DNA of 8,336 bases from Alphaproteobacteria bacterium (GCA_900772625.1 CAAHEQ010000072.1:1-8336), one strand, 5' to 3'; shown: positions 1 to 7,535, numbered from the stretch's first letter. A program made the numbers and translations. Notes: generated by a model from the sequence alone, not told the origin.

Positions 1-65
1 CAAGCTTTTTTCCACAATCTTTTGCAAAGATACTAAAGTAAAAATAGTTTGTTCGAGTAATGTAC

Positions 66-93
66 TTGACAGTAATTGACATCTTTATATAGA
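66..93 (+). promoter_or_regulatory. Putative sigma70-type promoter
   Basis: A consensus -35 box TTGACA at 66-71 is followed after 16 bases by TATAGA at 88-93. Transcription would begin near position 100 and run only about 80 bases before the strong terminator at 146-177. No convincing gene lies between them, so the promoter is a candidate driver of a short RNA. The AT-rich context makes chance matches common. An opposite-strand pair (TTGTGT and TATATA, 18 bases apart) can also be read here. Confidence 0.4.
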
Positions 94-99
94 TTTTAT

Positions 100-177
100 G
101 AATGAGTGAACACAAGTCGCTAATAAGAAATTTATTTCGATATTAAGCTCAATTACTTAAGTAATTGAGCTTTTTTT
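100..177 (+). ncRNA. Candidate small RNA (promoter to terminator unit)
   Basis: The sequence shows a promoter-like pair ending at 93 and a perfect rho-independent terminator at 146-177, with roughly 80 bases between start and end. The only open frame of note is a 14-codon one at 102-146 (MSEHKSLIRNLFRY) whose TAA abuts the terminator stem. It has no Shine-Dalgarno sequence, so it is probably chance. I do not recognise an RNA family. The terminator could instead belong to a plus-strand transcript entering from the left of the window, in which case there is no separate RNA gene. Confidence 0.3.
146..177 (+). terminator. Rho-independent terminator, perfect palindrome
   Basis: Positions 146-171 form a 26-base perfect palindrome (AGCTCAATTAC, centre TTAA, GTAATTGAGCT) followed by a run of seven T residues ending at 177. 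The T run is on the plus strand, so it terminates rightward transcription. On the minus strand the hairpin is followed by a mixed sequence. Confidence 0.8.
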
Positions 178-222
178 GTATTTTCATTAATGGTCAACAT
201 GATTTGGGCGGTATCGGGATAT

Positions 223-254
223 AAAAAAGCGGACCCTAAAAGGTATCCGCTTTT
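223..254 (-). terminator. Rho-independent terminator of tRNA-Pro (and possibly the operon)
   Basis: A nine-base-pair stem joins 225-233 (AAAAGCGGA) with 246-254 (TCCGCTTTT). An extra CCT/AGG pairing lies inside. Read on the minus strand it is followed by a run of T, the complement of the A residues at 223-228. It sits about 13 bases beyond the CCA end of tRNA-Pro. It is the first terminator downstream of the seven-gene operon on this strand, so it may also end read-through transcripts. Confidence 0.8.
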
Positions 255-266
255 GTATTTTTATTT

Positions 267-343
267 TGGTCGGAGCAGCGGGATTTGAACCCACGACACC
301 ACGCCCCCCAGACGTGTGCGCTACCAGGCTGCGCTATGCTCCG
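267..343 (-). tRNA. tRNA-Pro (anticodon GGG)
   Basis: On the minus strand the sequence folds as a full cloverleaf. The acceptor stem is CGGAGCA/TGCTCCG. The D arm is GCGC-AGCCTGGTA-GCGC. The anticodon stem CACGT/GCGTG carries the loop CTGGGGG (anticodon GGG). The T arm loop is TTCAAAT. The discriminator is A, and the CCA end is encoded in the DNA at 267-269. The CGGAGC start and AGCCTGGTAGCGC D arm are typical of bacterial proline tRNAs. Without CCA the gene spans 270-343. It has its own promoter and terminator. Confidence 0.96.
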
Positions 344-356
344 AACTGATAAAATC

Positions 357-385
357 TATATATCAGATTCACCTACGTAATGCAA
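357..385 (-). promoter_or_regulatory. Promoter of tRNA-Pro
   Basis: Read on the minus strand, TTGCAT (380-385) is followed after exactly 17 bases by TATATA (357-362). This places the transcription start near 350, a few bases before the mature tRNA 5' end at 343. The same TTGCAT -35 box occurs in front of the tRNA-Ser gene. The promoter lies within the 94-base gap after the PhnP-like gene. Confidence 0.7.
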
Positions 386-437
386 GTATTTTTTTATAAG
401 TTTGCGAATTTAAACGTCTTTCCTATTCATGAACCCG

Positions 438-1226
438 CTACAGGTCGATTTCCATACCGTCATAGGCTAACTCAACGCCTTTTGGCAACATTGCCGTCAC
501 GCTGTCATAGTCCATTTTCGAGCCCAAATGCGTTAAAATCAACCGATCTGGTTTTACTATATCAAACCACTGCAAAGCCTTTTCAAGCCACAAATGCTTA
601 TCGTTCGGACGCAACGAAACACAGCCCAAAATCCAAAGCTTTATGCCCCGCAAATCCTCTGGCCGATAATTGATAAAGTCAAACAAGTCCGTGTTATAAG
701 CCACATCGGAGCCAATTTTAAAGCCCATTGTTTTGCTCGTGCCGTGTTTTTGTTCAATTGGCAAAAGCGTTAAGTTCTTGATTGCTAACGGTTGCATTGG
801 ATACATAAGGTGCGCTTTAAACGGCGCTTGTGTTTGTCCAATGTAGGTAAACGGCTTTAAATAAAGCGAAAACCTTGTTTCAAATTCGACAATATCGTTT
901 TCAGCAATATACACAGGCAAAGGCTTGACTTCTTCCGTGTTGCTAGGAGTCGAGCGTGTAAAGATACGCGCATCGTCTATACCCATCACATGATCCGCAT
1001 GCAGATGCGTCCAAATAATTGTGTCAACATCCGTGACTTGCGAACGATACAACTGCTCGCGCAATTCAGGTGGCGTATCAAACAAAATACGTGTATTCTT
1101 ATCTTCCAACCACAAACAGGCACGTGTCCGTGTGTTTTTAGGATTATTAGGATTGCATTGCCCATATCCAAAGCGTGCAGTCGGTATTCCATAACTCGGT
1201 CCACAACCTAAAATCTTAATTTTCAT
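438..1226 (-). CDS. PhnP-like MBL-fold metallo-hydrolase
   Basis: This 262-residue protein belongs to the metallo-beta-lactamase fold and is closest in style to PhnP-type phosphodiesterases. PhnP of E. coli hydrolyses phosphoribosyl cyclic phosphate; the substrate here is unknown. Visible metal ligands are the THLHADH motif (H74, H76, D78, H79), H161 in EQKHGTS, D180 in YNTD and H233 in LTHLG. H211 is probably the counterpart of the PhnP catalytic histidine. The N-terminal GCGPSYGIP and CNPNNPKNTRTRA segments match alphaproteobacterial members of the family. The ATG at 1226 is preferred: GAGG lies six bases upstream, whereas an in-frame GTG at 1238 has no such support. It overlaps the preceding gene by 11 bases and is the last gene of the operon. 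Just before H211 the sequence reads LGCVSLR, where I would expect an aspartate (as in DALR) in relatives. No phn (C-P lyase) genes are nearby, so PhnP function is not implied. Confidence 0.88.
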   Translation of the reverse strand: MKIKILGCGPSYGIPTARFGYGQCNPNNPKNTRTRACLWLEDKNTRILFDTPPELREQLYRSQVTDVDTIIWTHLHADHVMGIDDARIFTRSTPSNTEEVKPLPVYIAENDIVEFETRFSLYLKPFTYIGQTQAPFKAHLMYPMQPLAIKNLTLLPIEQKHGTSKTMGFKIGSDVAYNTDLFDFINYRPEDLRGIKLWILGCVSLRPNDKHLWLEKALQWFDIVKPDRLILTHLGSKMDYDSVTAMLPKGVELAYDGMEIDL

Positions 1227-2013
1227 CAGATACCTCACGAATGATTTTTTGACTAAACAGCTTAAAAAAATTATCAGTCAGTTGACAAGCCAGCTTCTTT
1301 TCATTTATTTGTTTCAGTTCTGATAAAGCGTGTAAAGTCTCGGTAATAAAGGCTGGCTCGTTCGTTTGTCCTCGGTGCGGCACAGGCGCCAAAAAAGGAC
1401 AATCTGTTTCAATCAACAAGCGATCGAGCGGCAACTTTTTGACAATTTCACGCAGCTCGTCCGATTTTTTGAACGTGATAATCCCTGAAATAGATAAGTA
1501 CAACCCCAAATCCAAAGCTTGCTTTGCCAAACGTTCCGAGGATGAAAAGCAATGAATCATCGCTTTAAAAGGTTGATAAAAAATCTCTTCTTTTAAAATC
1601 GCCGCCAAATCTTCATCCGCATCACGCGTGTGAATGATAAGTGGCAAGCCTGTCTGGCGAGCAGCCTCGATATGAATGCGAAAAACTTCCTGCTGATACA
1701 TGCGATCAATTGTTTCGTAATGGTAATCCAAGCCCGTTTCACCAACGCCGATGATTTTCAAGTGATGTAAGTAATTCAAAAGCTCGTCAATCTTAATCAT
1801 ATTTTCGGGCTGAATGGAATCGGGATGAATGCCAAAAGCACCATAAATAAATGGATACTTTTCAATAAGGCCCACAAGCGATGCATACTCGTCACGACTT
1901 GTCGCGACATTCAACATCAAGTCAACACCCGCCGATCTGGCGCGCGCAATCACAAAGTCTGCGCCGTCTTCATAATCTTCGTTATTTAAATGGCAATGGC
2001 TGTCAATAATCAT
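1216..2013 (-). CDS. ycfH: TatD/YcfH family metal-dependent hydrolase
   Basis: The protein has 265 residues, the usual length, and is a TIM-barrel hydrolase of the TatD family. Members are reported to act as metal-dependent deoxyribonucleases, but the physiological role of the YcfH branch is unsettled. Metal-site signatures are all present: DSHCHL (H6, H8), GETGLDY (E92), IHTRD (H128), HCF (H154) and ETDCPFLAPVPHRGQTNEP (D204). The C-terminal DNFFKLF also fits. E. coli places ycfH directly after tmk-holB, the same order as here, which supports the YcfH assignment. The start ATG overlaps the holB stop by four bases (ATGA), with GGGAG just upstream, so translation is probably coupled. In many alphaproteobacteria a methionyl-tRNA synthetase gene (metG) lies between holB and tatD; it is absent at this position. 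Confidence 0.93.
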   Translation of the reverse strand: MIIDSHCHLNNEDYEDGADFVIARARSAGVDLMLNVATSRDEYASLVGLIEKYPFIYGAFGIHPDSIQPENMIKIDELLNYLHHLKIIGVGETGLDYHYETIDRMYQQEVFRIHIEAARQTGLPLIIHTRDADEDLAAILKEEIFYQPFKAMIHCFSSSERLAKQALDLGLYLSISGIITFKKSDELREIVKKLPLDRLLIETDCPFLAPVPHRGQTNEPAFITETLHALSELKQINEKKLACQLTDNFFKLFSQKIIREVSDEN

Positions 2014-2957
2014 TTCAGCTCTCCCAATTTCAGCAAAATCTCAAACAGCGTGCTTTTCTTGTCCAAGTTCACCGCCTCGGTCGCACGCAAAAGCTCAAAG
2101 CTGGCGCTCCAAAGATCAAACACTCGTTGCCGTAAAGCGGCGTTTTCATTTTCTTGTTTAATGCGCTCCAGCAAGTAAAATTGCAACAAGTCCTTAACCA
2201 ACGTGTAAAGCGTATCATCTTTGGCGGCCGCCTCGGCCAGCGCATAAGCTTGCCCAATCGGCTGAGTCGACGAGGCTATTTGCATCATTTTTTGATAAAC
2301 GTCCTCGCCATTTGCTTCAAAGAACTGGACGCACTTGCCTATGCTGCCGTTAAAAAAGCCCAGAAGCGCATTCATATTTTCGCACGATGGATAATTTTCC
2401 ATAATAAAGGCTTTCATTTGCACATCGGACAGAGGCGCAAGTTTAACTTGCCTGCAACGCGAACGAATAGTCGGCAACAGCTTTCCCATATTATGCGAAA
2501 TTAAAAAGATAACCGAATGCTCGGGTGGCTCTTCCAACAGCTTCAACAGCGCATTTGCTGCATTTTCATTCATCTCATCGGCCGAGTCAATCACTAAAAT
2601 GCGCCAATTCTTGTTCGCCGACGTCAGCGCCAAAAATTGAATACCCGCACGAATGTCATCAATCGCGATTTCGCTTTTGCGCGCTCTGTCGGCATCGTCT
2701 GACAGCTCTCGACCCGCATTCAGTGTTTGGATAATTTCTTTTTTTTCGTCCTCGGTATAGTCGCGCTCAATCCACTTTAAGTCCGCGTGAAAGTCAATCG
2801 GCTCACTTTTGCCCGTCAACAAATACCCACAAAACGTACGCACCAACGTTGATTTGCCAACGCCAAACGGCCCTGTAATCAGCCACGAACCTGCTATTTT
2901 GCCATTATCGGCAAAGCTCTTAAGTTCGGCATACGTTTTTTCTTGAGTACTTAGCAT
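2010..2957 (-). CDS. holB: DNA polymerase III subunit delta-prime
   Basis: This is a 315-residue AAA+ clamp-loader subunit, a partner of DnaX and HolA in loading the sliding clamp. The Walker A loop GPFGVGKST (29-37) is intact. Walker B lies at ILVIDSADEM (120-129), and NALLKLLEEPP (135-145) is the classic clamp-loader signature. Sensor-1 SHN (154-156) and the SRC motif with its arginine finger (166-168) follow. The zinc-binding cysteine cluster of the E. coli protein is not present in the 44-62 region, which fits the alphaproteobacterial form I know. The C-terminal half (about 180-315) is the variable helical collar. The ATG overlaps the tmk stop by seven bases. A GGAGG lies 13 bases upstream, a rather long spacing. 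The tmk-holB pairing is widely conserved. Confidence 0.94.
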   Translation of the reverse strand: MLSTQEKTYAELKSFADNGKIAGSWLITGPFGVGKSTLVRTFCGYLLTGKSEPIDFHADLKWIERDYTEDEKKEIIQTLNAGRELSDDADRARKSEIAIDDIRAGIQFLALTSANKNWRILVIDSADEMNENAANALLKLLEEPPEHSVIFLISHNMGKLLPTIRSRCRQVKLAPLSDVQMKAFIMENYPSCENMNALLGFFNGSIGKCVQFFEANGEDVYQKMMQIASSTQPIGQAYALAEAAAKDDTLYTLVKDLLQFYLLERIKQENENAALRQRVFDLWSASFELLRATEAVNLDKKSTLFEILLKLGELK

Positions 2958-3589
2958 TTGAGCAATTTTTCCTCCACCTTTTTGATAATGCTTTGATGCA
3001 CCGCCTCAACGCCTTGAGCCGCGTCAATCACTACACAACGTTCAGGCTCACGCTTTGCAATGTCCAAAAAAGCATTGCGCAAGTTTTGATGAAACGATAA
3101 ATCCATATCTTCCATTCGATTGTTTTGCCCCCGCTCAAAGGCGCGCTTAAGCCCTTGGGCAGGATCAATGTCCAATATGAATGTCAAGTCGGGCTTAAAA
3201 TCCCCCGCAACTAAGTGGTACAAAAAATCAAGATCCGCACGTGTCAAAAGCCCGTCTTGGCGGCCATAGCCTTGATAAGCCATTGTCGAATCCGCAAATC
3301 GATCGCATACAACCCACTTGCCTGCGTTGATTGCCGGCAAAATCAGCTGAGTTAAATGGTTGCGTCTGGCGGCATAAAAAAGCAGAGTTTCAGAGATCGA
3401 ATCCCACTTTTCCTTACCCCCCGACAAAATGACTTGACGGATTTCCTCGGCAGCAGGAGAGCCCCCAGGCTCACGCGTTTTTACGCACTCGATTCCCTTG
3501 CCCTCAAGGTATTCTTGCAACAGCTTAATCTGGGTCGTCTTGCCCGACCCTTCGCCACCTTCCAGCGTGATAAATAACCCCTTCGTCAT
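2951..3589 (-). CDS. tmk: Thymidylate kinase
   Basis: This cytosolic kinase phosphorylates dTMP to dTDP with ATP, an essential step in dTTP supply. The 212-residue length is normal. The P-loop EGGEGSGKTT occupies residues 10-19, TREPGGSP (38-45) is the dTMP-binding region, and DRFADSTMAYQGYGR (96-110) is the DRx/substrate motif. The LID segment follows around RGQNNRME (153-160). The start overlaps the stop of the D,D-carboxypeptidase gene by four bases (ATGA), so it is probably translated by re-initiation. It is co-transcribed with cell-wall genes upstream and replication genes downstream. Confidence 0.96.
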   Translation of the reverse strand: MTKGLFITLEGGEGSGKTTQIKLLQEYLEGKGIECVKTREPGGSPAAEEIRQVILSGGKEKWDSISETLLFYAARRNHLTQLILPAINAGKWVVCDRFADSTMAYQGYGRQDGLLTRADLDFLYHLVAGDFKPDLTFILDIDPAQGLKRAFERGQNNRMEDMDLSFHQNLRNAFLDIAKREPERCVVIDAAQGVEAVHQSIIKKVEEKLLKC

Positions 3590-4740
3590 TTTTGATACCC
3601 ATAAATCACAGACGCAACTGCAGCCTTCATCTTGCCAAAGAAGCCAACCTTATCCACATTCTGCGCGGCCACAAGCGGATAAACATAGCGCATTCCGCTG
3701 GGCAAGGTAATGTTCAATGTTGCAACTTGCGTACCCGCTTTGACGGGGGCTGTTGCAGGCTTTTCATACGAGACTGTGATTTTTGCACGCGCTTTATCCA
3801 AGCGGTACATCGTCACTTTCACATCGTTTTTCAAGCGAACAGGCACCGTCTTTTTTTGTCCCAGCCATACTGGCACTTCAGTGACAATCTTGCCGTTTTC
3901 AAACAAAGTATAGTTGTCAAAATTGCGCAAACCCCACTCCATAATTTTTTTGGCTTCCGAGCCGCGCTCTTTCATAGACTTTAAACCGTTAACAACCAAA
4001 ATCAAGCGGCGATTGCCGTCTTTGGATTTGGCCGAACCCACCAAACCATAGCCTGATTTTGTCGTGTGTCCTGTTTTTAAGCCGTCTGCTTGATCGGGCA
4101 TCGAGTACAAAAGTGGATTTCGGTTTTCTTGCTTAATGCCGTTATACTTAAAGCTTTTTTCCGAATAGATTTTGTAAAACTCAGGAAACTGAGTAATCAG
4201 CTTTTGCGACAACAAAGCCAACTCCTTTGGCGTCATCATTTGGTTTTTATCTGGCCAACCCGTAGAGTTCGCAAACGTGCTTTTTTCAAGCCCGATTTCG
4301 CGCGCTCTGAGTGTCATTTCAGCCGCAAAGTTTTCCTCCGAGCCCGCAATATTTTCGGCCACCGTAATGCACGCATCATTGGCTGATTGAATGATAATGC
4401 CGCGGATTAAATCGTGAACCTTTACTTTAGAGTTAGGTTTTAAAAACATTGTCGAACTGCCACTTTTCTCGCCGCCTTTTTTCCAAGCATTGACGCTGAC
4501 TTCAAACTCGTCATCAAGACTGATTTGACCTTTTTGGATTTTCTCAAACAAAATATAGGCCGTCATCAGCTTGCTCATAGACGCTGGCGCCATCAGCTCA
4601 TCGGCATTTTTGTCCATCAGCACCGCCCCTGTGTCATAGTCAATCAAATAAGCATATGACGCCATCGTGTCAAACTGAGGCGTTGCATAACAAACACTTG
4701 ATAAAGCCATCGCGGCCATAAAATAAGATATTTTTTTCAT
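3586..4740 (-). CDS. Serine-type D-Ala-D-Ala carboxypeptidase (penicillin-binding protein, S11)
   Basis: This is a 384-residue low-molecular-weight penicillin-binding protein of the DacA/DacC (PBP5/6) type. It trims the terminal D-alanine from peptidoglycan stem peptides in the periplasm. A signal peptide covers about residues 1-19 (cleavage after VCYA). The three active-site motifs are complete: SMSK (54-57, nucleophile S54), SAN (119-121) and KTG (222-224). A PBP5-type beta-rich C-terminal domain follows from about 280. The last 20 residues (from GFFGKMKAAV) look like the amphipathic membrane anchor of PBP5. The start codon has AGAGG upstream at good spacing and lies one base after the rlpA stop. 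I leave the symbol blank because dacA, dacC and dacF types cannot be separated by eye. Confidence 0.94.
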   Translation of the reverse strand: MKKISYFMAAMALSSVCYATPQFDTMASYAYLIDYDTGAVLMDKNADELMAPASMSKLMTAYILFEKIQKGQISLDDEFEVSVNAWKKGGEKSGSSTMFLKPNSKVKVHDLIRGIIIQSANDACITVAENIAGSEENFAAEMTLRAREIGLEKSTFANSTGWPDKNQMMTPKELALLSQKLITQFPEFYKIYSEKSFKYNGIKQENRNPLLYSMPDQADGLKTGHTTKSGYGLVGSAKSKDGNRRLILVVNGLKSMKERGSEAKKIMEWGLRNFDNYTLFENGKIVTEVPVWLGQKKTVPVRLKNDVKVTMYRLDKARAKITVSYEKPATAPVKAGTQVATLNITLPSGMRYVYPLVAAQNVDKVGFFGKMKAAVASVIYGYQK

Positions 4741-4741
4741 A

Positions 4742-5773
4742 TTACTTTTCCTCTATTAAACGCAAATCTGTATAACCCGATTGTTCGATGATGTCCATCA
4801 CCGCCACACTGGCCTCGCCCGTTTGATAAGGCCCGATACGCACGCGATAGATTGTATTGCCTGCGGACGAAACTTTTTGAATTTTGGCCGATCCAAATTC
4901 GGATAATTTCTTTTGCACGGCCAGCGCGTTGTCATAGTTTGAAAAAGCACCGCCTTGTACATAAAAGCGCCCACCTTCACCTGCCGCAGGCACATTTGCA
5001 CTCGATGCATTGGAAAGCAGCGAATCACCATTGTCGGCACGAGCGCGCGCTTTTTGAGGAGAGAATAACACTTCGTCCTCTTCGTCGCCAAGCCCCGTAG
5101 AGGCAAACGCCGCATTCACATCATTCATTACAGCAGCTTGCGTAGCAGGCGTGCCCTGTGGTTGTGGCGCAAGCAAGTTGACGGCTTGTGCTGGAGGCGT
5201 TTGACTGTCCACGCTTTCATCCATTTCGACCTCAGTCAGTGGCGCACCGCCAACGACTTTACCTCCTGCGGCCAAGATTTTCTTTTTCAACGCTTTGCTT
5301 TCATCGGCCATAATTTCGACTTTGACTTTGGCTGTACCCGAATCTAAAAAGCCCAACTTATCGGCCGCCGTTTTGGATAAATCGATAATTCTATTATTCA
5401 CAAAAGGCCCGCGGTCATTGACGCGCACGACAACCGTTTTGCCGTTTTCAAGGTTGGTCACTTTAACAACTGATGGCAAAGGCAGCGTTCTGTGCGCCGC
5501 CGACAGAGCATGCATATTATACGTTTCGCCATTAGCTGTTAAGCCTTTGTGAAAATCGGGGCCGTACCATGAAGCGATACCGACTTCCTTGTAATTGTAG
5601 TTTTCCTGTGGGCGATAAGTAATGCCATTGACTTGATACGGATCGCCTATTTTATAAATACCGTTGACGTCCGATGTGACATACTCTTTGCCATTCGAGT
5701 GAATCAAAAGCCCGTTATCAGTACACGCCGACAACGCAAGAGCAATAAGCAAGCATAAAGTTTTTATTTTCAT
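4742..5773 (-). CDS. rlpA: RlpA septal lipoprotein (DPBB + SPOR)
   Basis: The protein has 343 residues. A lipoprotein signal ends in the lipobox LSAC, with the lipidated cysteine at C17, which suggests an outer-membrane lipoprotein. A double-psi beta-barrel domain spans about 63-154. It holds GIASWYGPDFHKGLTANGE, AHRTLPLPS (H94) and VRVNDRGPF (D120). These correspond to the histidine and aspartate needed for lytic transglycosylase activity in Pseudomonas RlpA. A low-complexity linker rich in A, Q, P and acidic residues (about 185-265) leads to a C-terminal SPOR domain (268-341). SPOR domains bind denuded glycan strands at the division septum. A GAGG Shine-Dalgarno precedes the ATG by six bases, and the gene starts 27 bases after the mltB-family stop. 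Confidence 0.95.
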   Translation of the reverse strand: MKIKTLCLLIALALSACTDNGLLIHSNGKEYVTSDVNGIYKIGDPYQVNGITYRPQENYNYKEVGIASWYGPDFHKGLTANGETYNMHALSAAHRTLPLPSVVKVTNLENGKTVVVRVNDRGPFVNNRIIDLSKTAADKLGFLDSGTAKVKVEIMADESKALKKKILAAGGKVVGGAPLTEVEMDESVDSQTPPAQAVNLLAPQPQGTPATQAAVMNDVNAAFASTGLGDEEDEVLFSPQKARARADNGDSLLSNASSANVPAAGEGGRFYVQGGAFSNYDNALAVQKKLSEFGSAKIQKVSSAGNTIYRVRIGPYQTGEASVAVMDIIEQSGYTDLRLIEEK

Positions 5774-5800
5774 ATTATCCTCTGTTTATTCTCTTTTACA

Positions 5801-7375
5801 TCATTTTGAAAATTTTTCAAGTAATTCTTTCGACAAAAAACCGTCCGAGGGTAAGTTATGCGCTTGTTGATAAGCCTTGATTGCCGCTTTGGTAGCCGAG
5901 CCCATAATGCCGTCAGGCTCGCCGTCATAGTATCCGTGTGCTTTTAAATAAGCTTGTGCTGATTGAATCTGCTGGCGCGTCAGACCGCTTGAGACAGGCA
6001 TTTGCGCAACATCAAGTGTTTGCCGTCCCACGATTTTATCGGCCAGCACGCCAACCGCTAACGCATAAAAGTCGGATTTATTCCACCGCTTGATGACGTT
6101 AAAGTTGTGGTAGACAAGAAAAGCAGGCCCGTTTGCACCATCGGGTAAAACAAGTTCGGCCATTACGTTCATATCTTTGGCTTTAAAGACTTGGTTATCG
6201 GCACGCAAAACGCCCAACAACACCCAATCCATAATTGGCTTTTGTTCGCCCATATGTGCCAGCGCGGCTGCGTTTGTTAATATTACAGGGCGTCCCCACG
6301 ATTGGTCTTTTTGCCAGCCTATTTTATTTAAGTAATTCGCCGCCGAAGCCAGCGCATCATCAAAGCTTTCATAAACATTGATAATGCCGTCTTGGTTGCC
6401 GTCCACCGCGTATTGATAAAAAGTCGATGGCATAAATTGAAAGTGCCCGAATGCGCCCGCCCACGAGCCCTTTGGCGATTCGATTTGCTCTTTTTGCAAG
6501 ATTTTGAGCATCAACGTCAGTTGCTCAGCAAAAAACGCACTACGCCGCGTATCATAGGCAAGCGTTGCTAGCGCGTCAATCGTATCGGTTGCTCCTTTGG
6601 TTGCGCCAAAGTTTGTTTCAATTCCCCAAAAAGCCAGCAGATATTGTGCAGGCACACCATATTGATTTTCGATTTTTTGCAATTGGCCTTGGTGAAGACG
6701 CCACAGAGCACGGCCTTTTTCGGCTCTGGCATTCGTCACAACGCCCTGCATATATTGACCGAACGAGCGCGTAAATTCGGGTTGCTTGCGGTCGGATTCA
6801 ATGACTTTTGGCAAGAGTTTAGCGGGCTTTAAATACCGCTCAACTGTTTGGGGCGTAATACCATTATGCTGAGCAAGATCGGCAAAATCTTGCTTCCACA
6901 CTTCAAAATCTTGCTCAGTTGGCGTTATGGCGATTCGTTGCGGTGGCAAAGGCGGTATAACCAACACGGGAATCATTGCTCGAAAAGATAAAATCATAGG
7001 CTCGCCTAGCTCTGGACGCCGAGGGGGATATGGCGGTTTGAGTGGCACACTTAGTACAGGCATCATCGGTTGCTCTGGCAAAATCGCGGGGTCGGCCGGC
7101 ATCGGATAAGCGGGCTCAAAATCCTCACGGAGTCTCATACGATCCTTTTTAAATGACGGTTTATTGTGGATTTCAGCATTAGCTAAACGGTGCTTTTTAT
7201 CCTGCCTGTCAATCCGCTGAGCGCGCTGTTTAGTGCGTGTCGGCTGGTATATTTGACGCTGCATTTCGTACTCTGTTTTTAAAGGCAGCATAGGTTCGGC
7301 CTTTGCGTTCATGGCAAAGGTCGCGCACAACAAAACGAGCCACAAAAATTTTACAACACATTTCATAGTTATCAT
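5801..7375 (-). CDS. mltB: MltB-family lytic murein transglycosylase with PG-binding domain
   Basis: This 524-residue exported enzyme is expected to cleave peptidoglycan glycan strands non-hydrolytically. The N-terminal signal peptide ends at NAKA (residue 26). A basic stretch (37-82) and a strongly proline-rich segment (about 88-147) follow, longer than the usual N-terminal extension. The SLT_2/MltB catalytic domain spans about 155-455. It includes GIETNFG with catalytic E253, and the SWAGAFGHFQFMPSTF motif (304-319). A PG_binding_1 domain closes the protein (464-523). The first ATG (7375) and the ATG at 7366 are both possible; neither has a good Shine-Dalgarno, and the second gives a more typical signal peptide start (MKCVVKF). 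It is the first gene of the operon. No clear -10/-35 is seen upstream in the AT-rich stretch. Confidence 0.93.
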   Translation of the reverse strand: MITMKCVVKFLWLVLLCATFAMNAKAEPMLPLKTEYEMQRQIYQPTRTKQRAQRIDRQDKKHRLANAEIHNKPSFKKDRMRLREDFEPAYPMPADPAILPEQPMMPVLSVPLKPPYPPRRPELGEPMILSFRAMIPVLVIPPLPPQRIAITPTEQDFEVWKQDFADLAQHNGITPQTVERYLKPAKLLPKVIESDRKQPEFTRSFGQYMQGVVTNARAEKGRALWRLHQGQLQKIENQYGVPAQYLLAFWGIETNFGATKGATDTIDALATLAYDTRRSAFFAEQLTLMLKILQKEQIESPKGSWAGAFGHFQFMPSTFYQYAVDGNQDGIINVYESFDDALASAANYLNKIGWQKDQSWGRPVILTNAAALAHMGEQKPIMDWVLLGVLRADNQVFKAKDMNVMAELVLPDGANGPAFLVYHNFNVIKRWNKSDFYALAVGVLADKIVGRQTLDVAQMPVSSGLTRQQIQSAQAYLKAHGYYDGEPDGIMGSATKAAIKAYQQAHNLPSDGFLSKELLEKFSK

Positions 7376-7423
7376 CTTAGTTCAAAACGATAAAAAAATC
7401 AAAAATTTTTTTGAAAATTTTAC
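7376..7423. other. AT-rich leader of the operon
   Basis: These 48 bases are almost entirely A and T. They presumably hold the minus-strand promoter of the mltB-led operon, but I cannot single out a -10/-35 pair. A nine-base inverted repeat, AAACGATAA at 7385-7393 and TTATCGTTT at 7457-7465, brackets the divergent promoter area. It could be a regulator site or chance. Confidence 0.3.
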
Positions 7424-7451
7424 TTGCATTTTATTTTTTTTCGTGTATAAA
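7424..7451 (+). promoter_or_regulatory. Promoter toward tRNA-Ser
   Basis: TTGCAT at 7424-7429 is followed after 16 bases by TATAAA at 7446-7451. The -35 box is the same as in the tRNA-Pro promoter. Transcription would start near 7458, leaving a long leader of about 170 bases before the mature tRNA-Ser 5' end. No nearer promoter is evident. Confidence 0.6.
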
Positions 7452-7497
7452 AGTGATTATCGTTTGGCGTAGTTTTCAAAGGGTTGCGTACGGCTTA

Positions 7498-7520
7498 AGC
7501 GGTTTAATGCGGCGGTCTTG
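7498..7520 (+). repeat. 23-base copy of tRNA-Ser 5' half (D arm to anticodon loop)
   Basis: Positions 7498-7520 are identical to 7644-7666, which form the D arm through the 5' part of the anticodon loop of the intact tRNA-Ser. The copy ends inside the anticodon loop (after CTTG) and continues into unrelated sequence. Upstream the match decays, with only a GGC in common. It is either a truncated tRNA pseudogene or the remnant of an attachment site. Confidence 0.85.
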
Positions 7521-7535
7521 CTCGCCTTGGCGGAA

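Noticed and set aside
102..146. 14-residue leader peptide for attenuation
   Set aside because: It has no Shine-Dalgarno sequence, no run of a regulatory amino acid, and no plus-strand gene after the terminator to be attenuated.
411..430. Short resemblance (AATAGGAAAG, GTTTAAA) between the 3' flank of the PhnP-like gene and the right-end 5' UTR
   Set aside because: The two short matches are in a different order and spacing, and AT-rich ten-base matches are expected by chance.
380..673. Plus-strand 97-codon frame
   Set aside because: It is antisense to the 3' end of the PhnP-like gene and has no plausible start signals or recognisable motifs.
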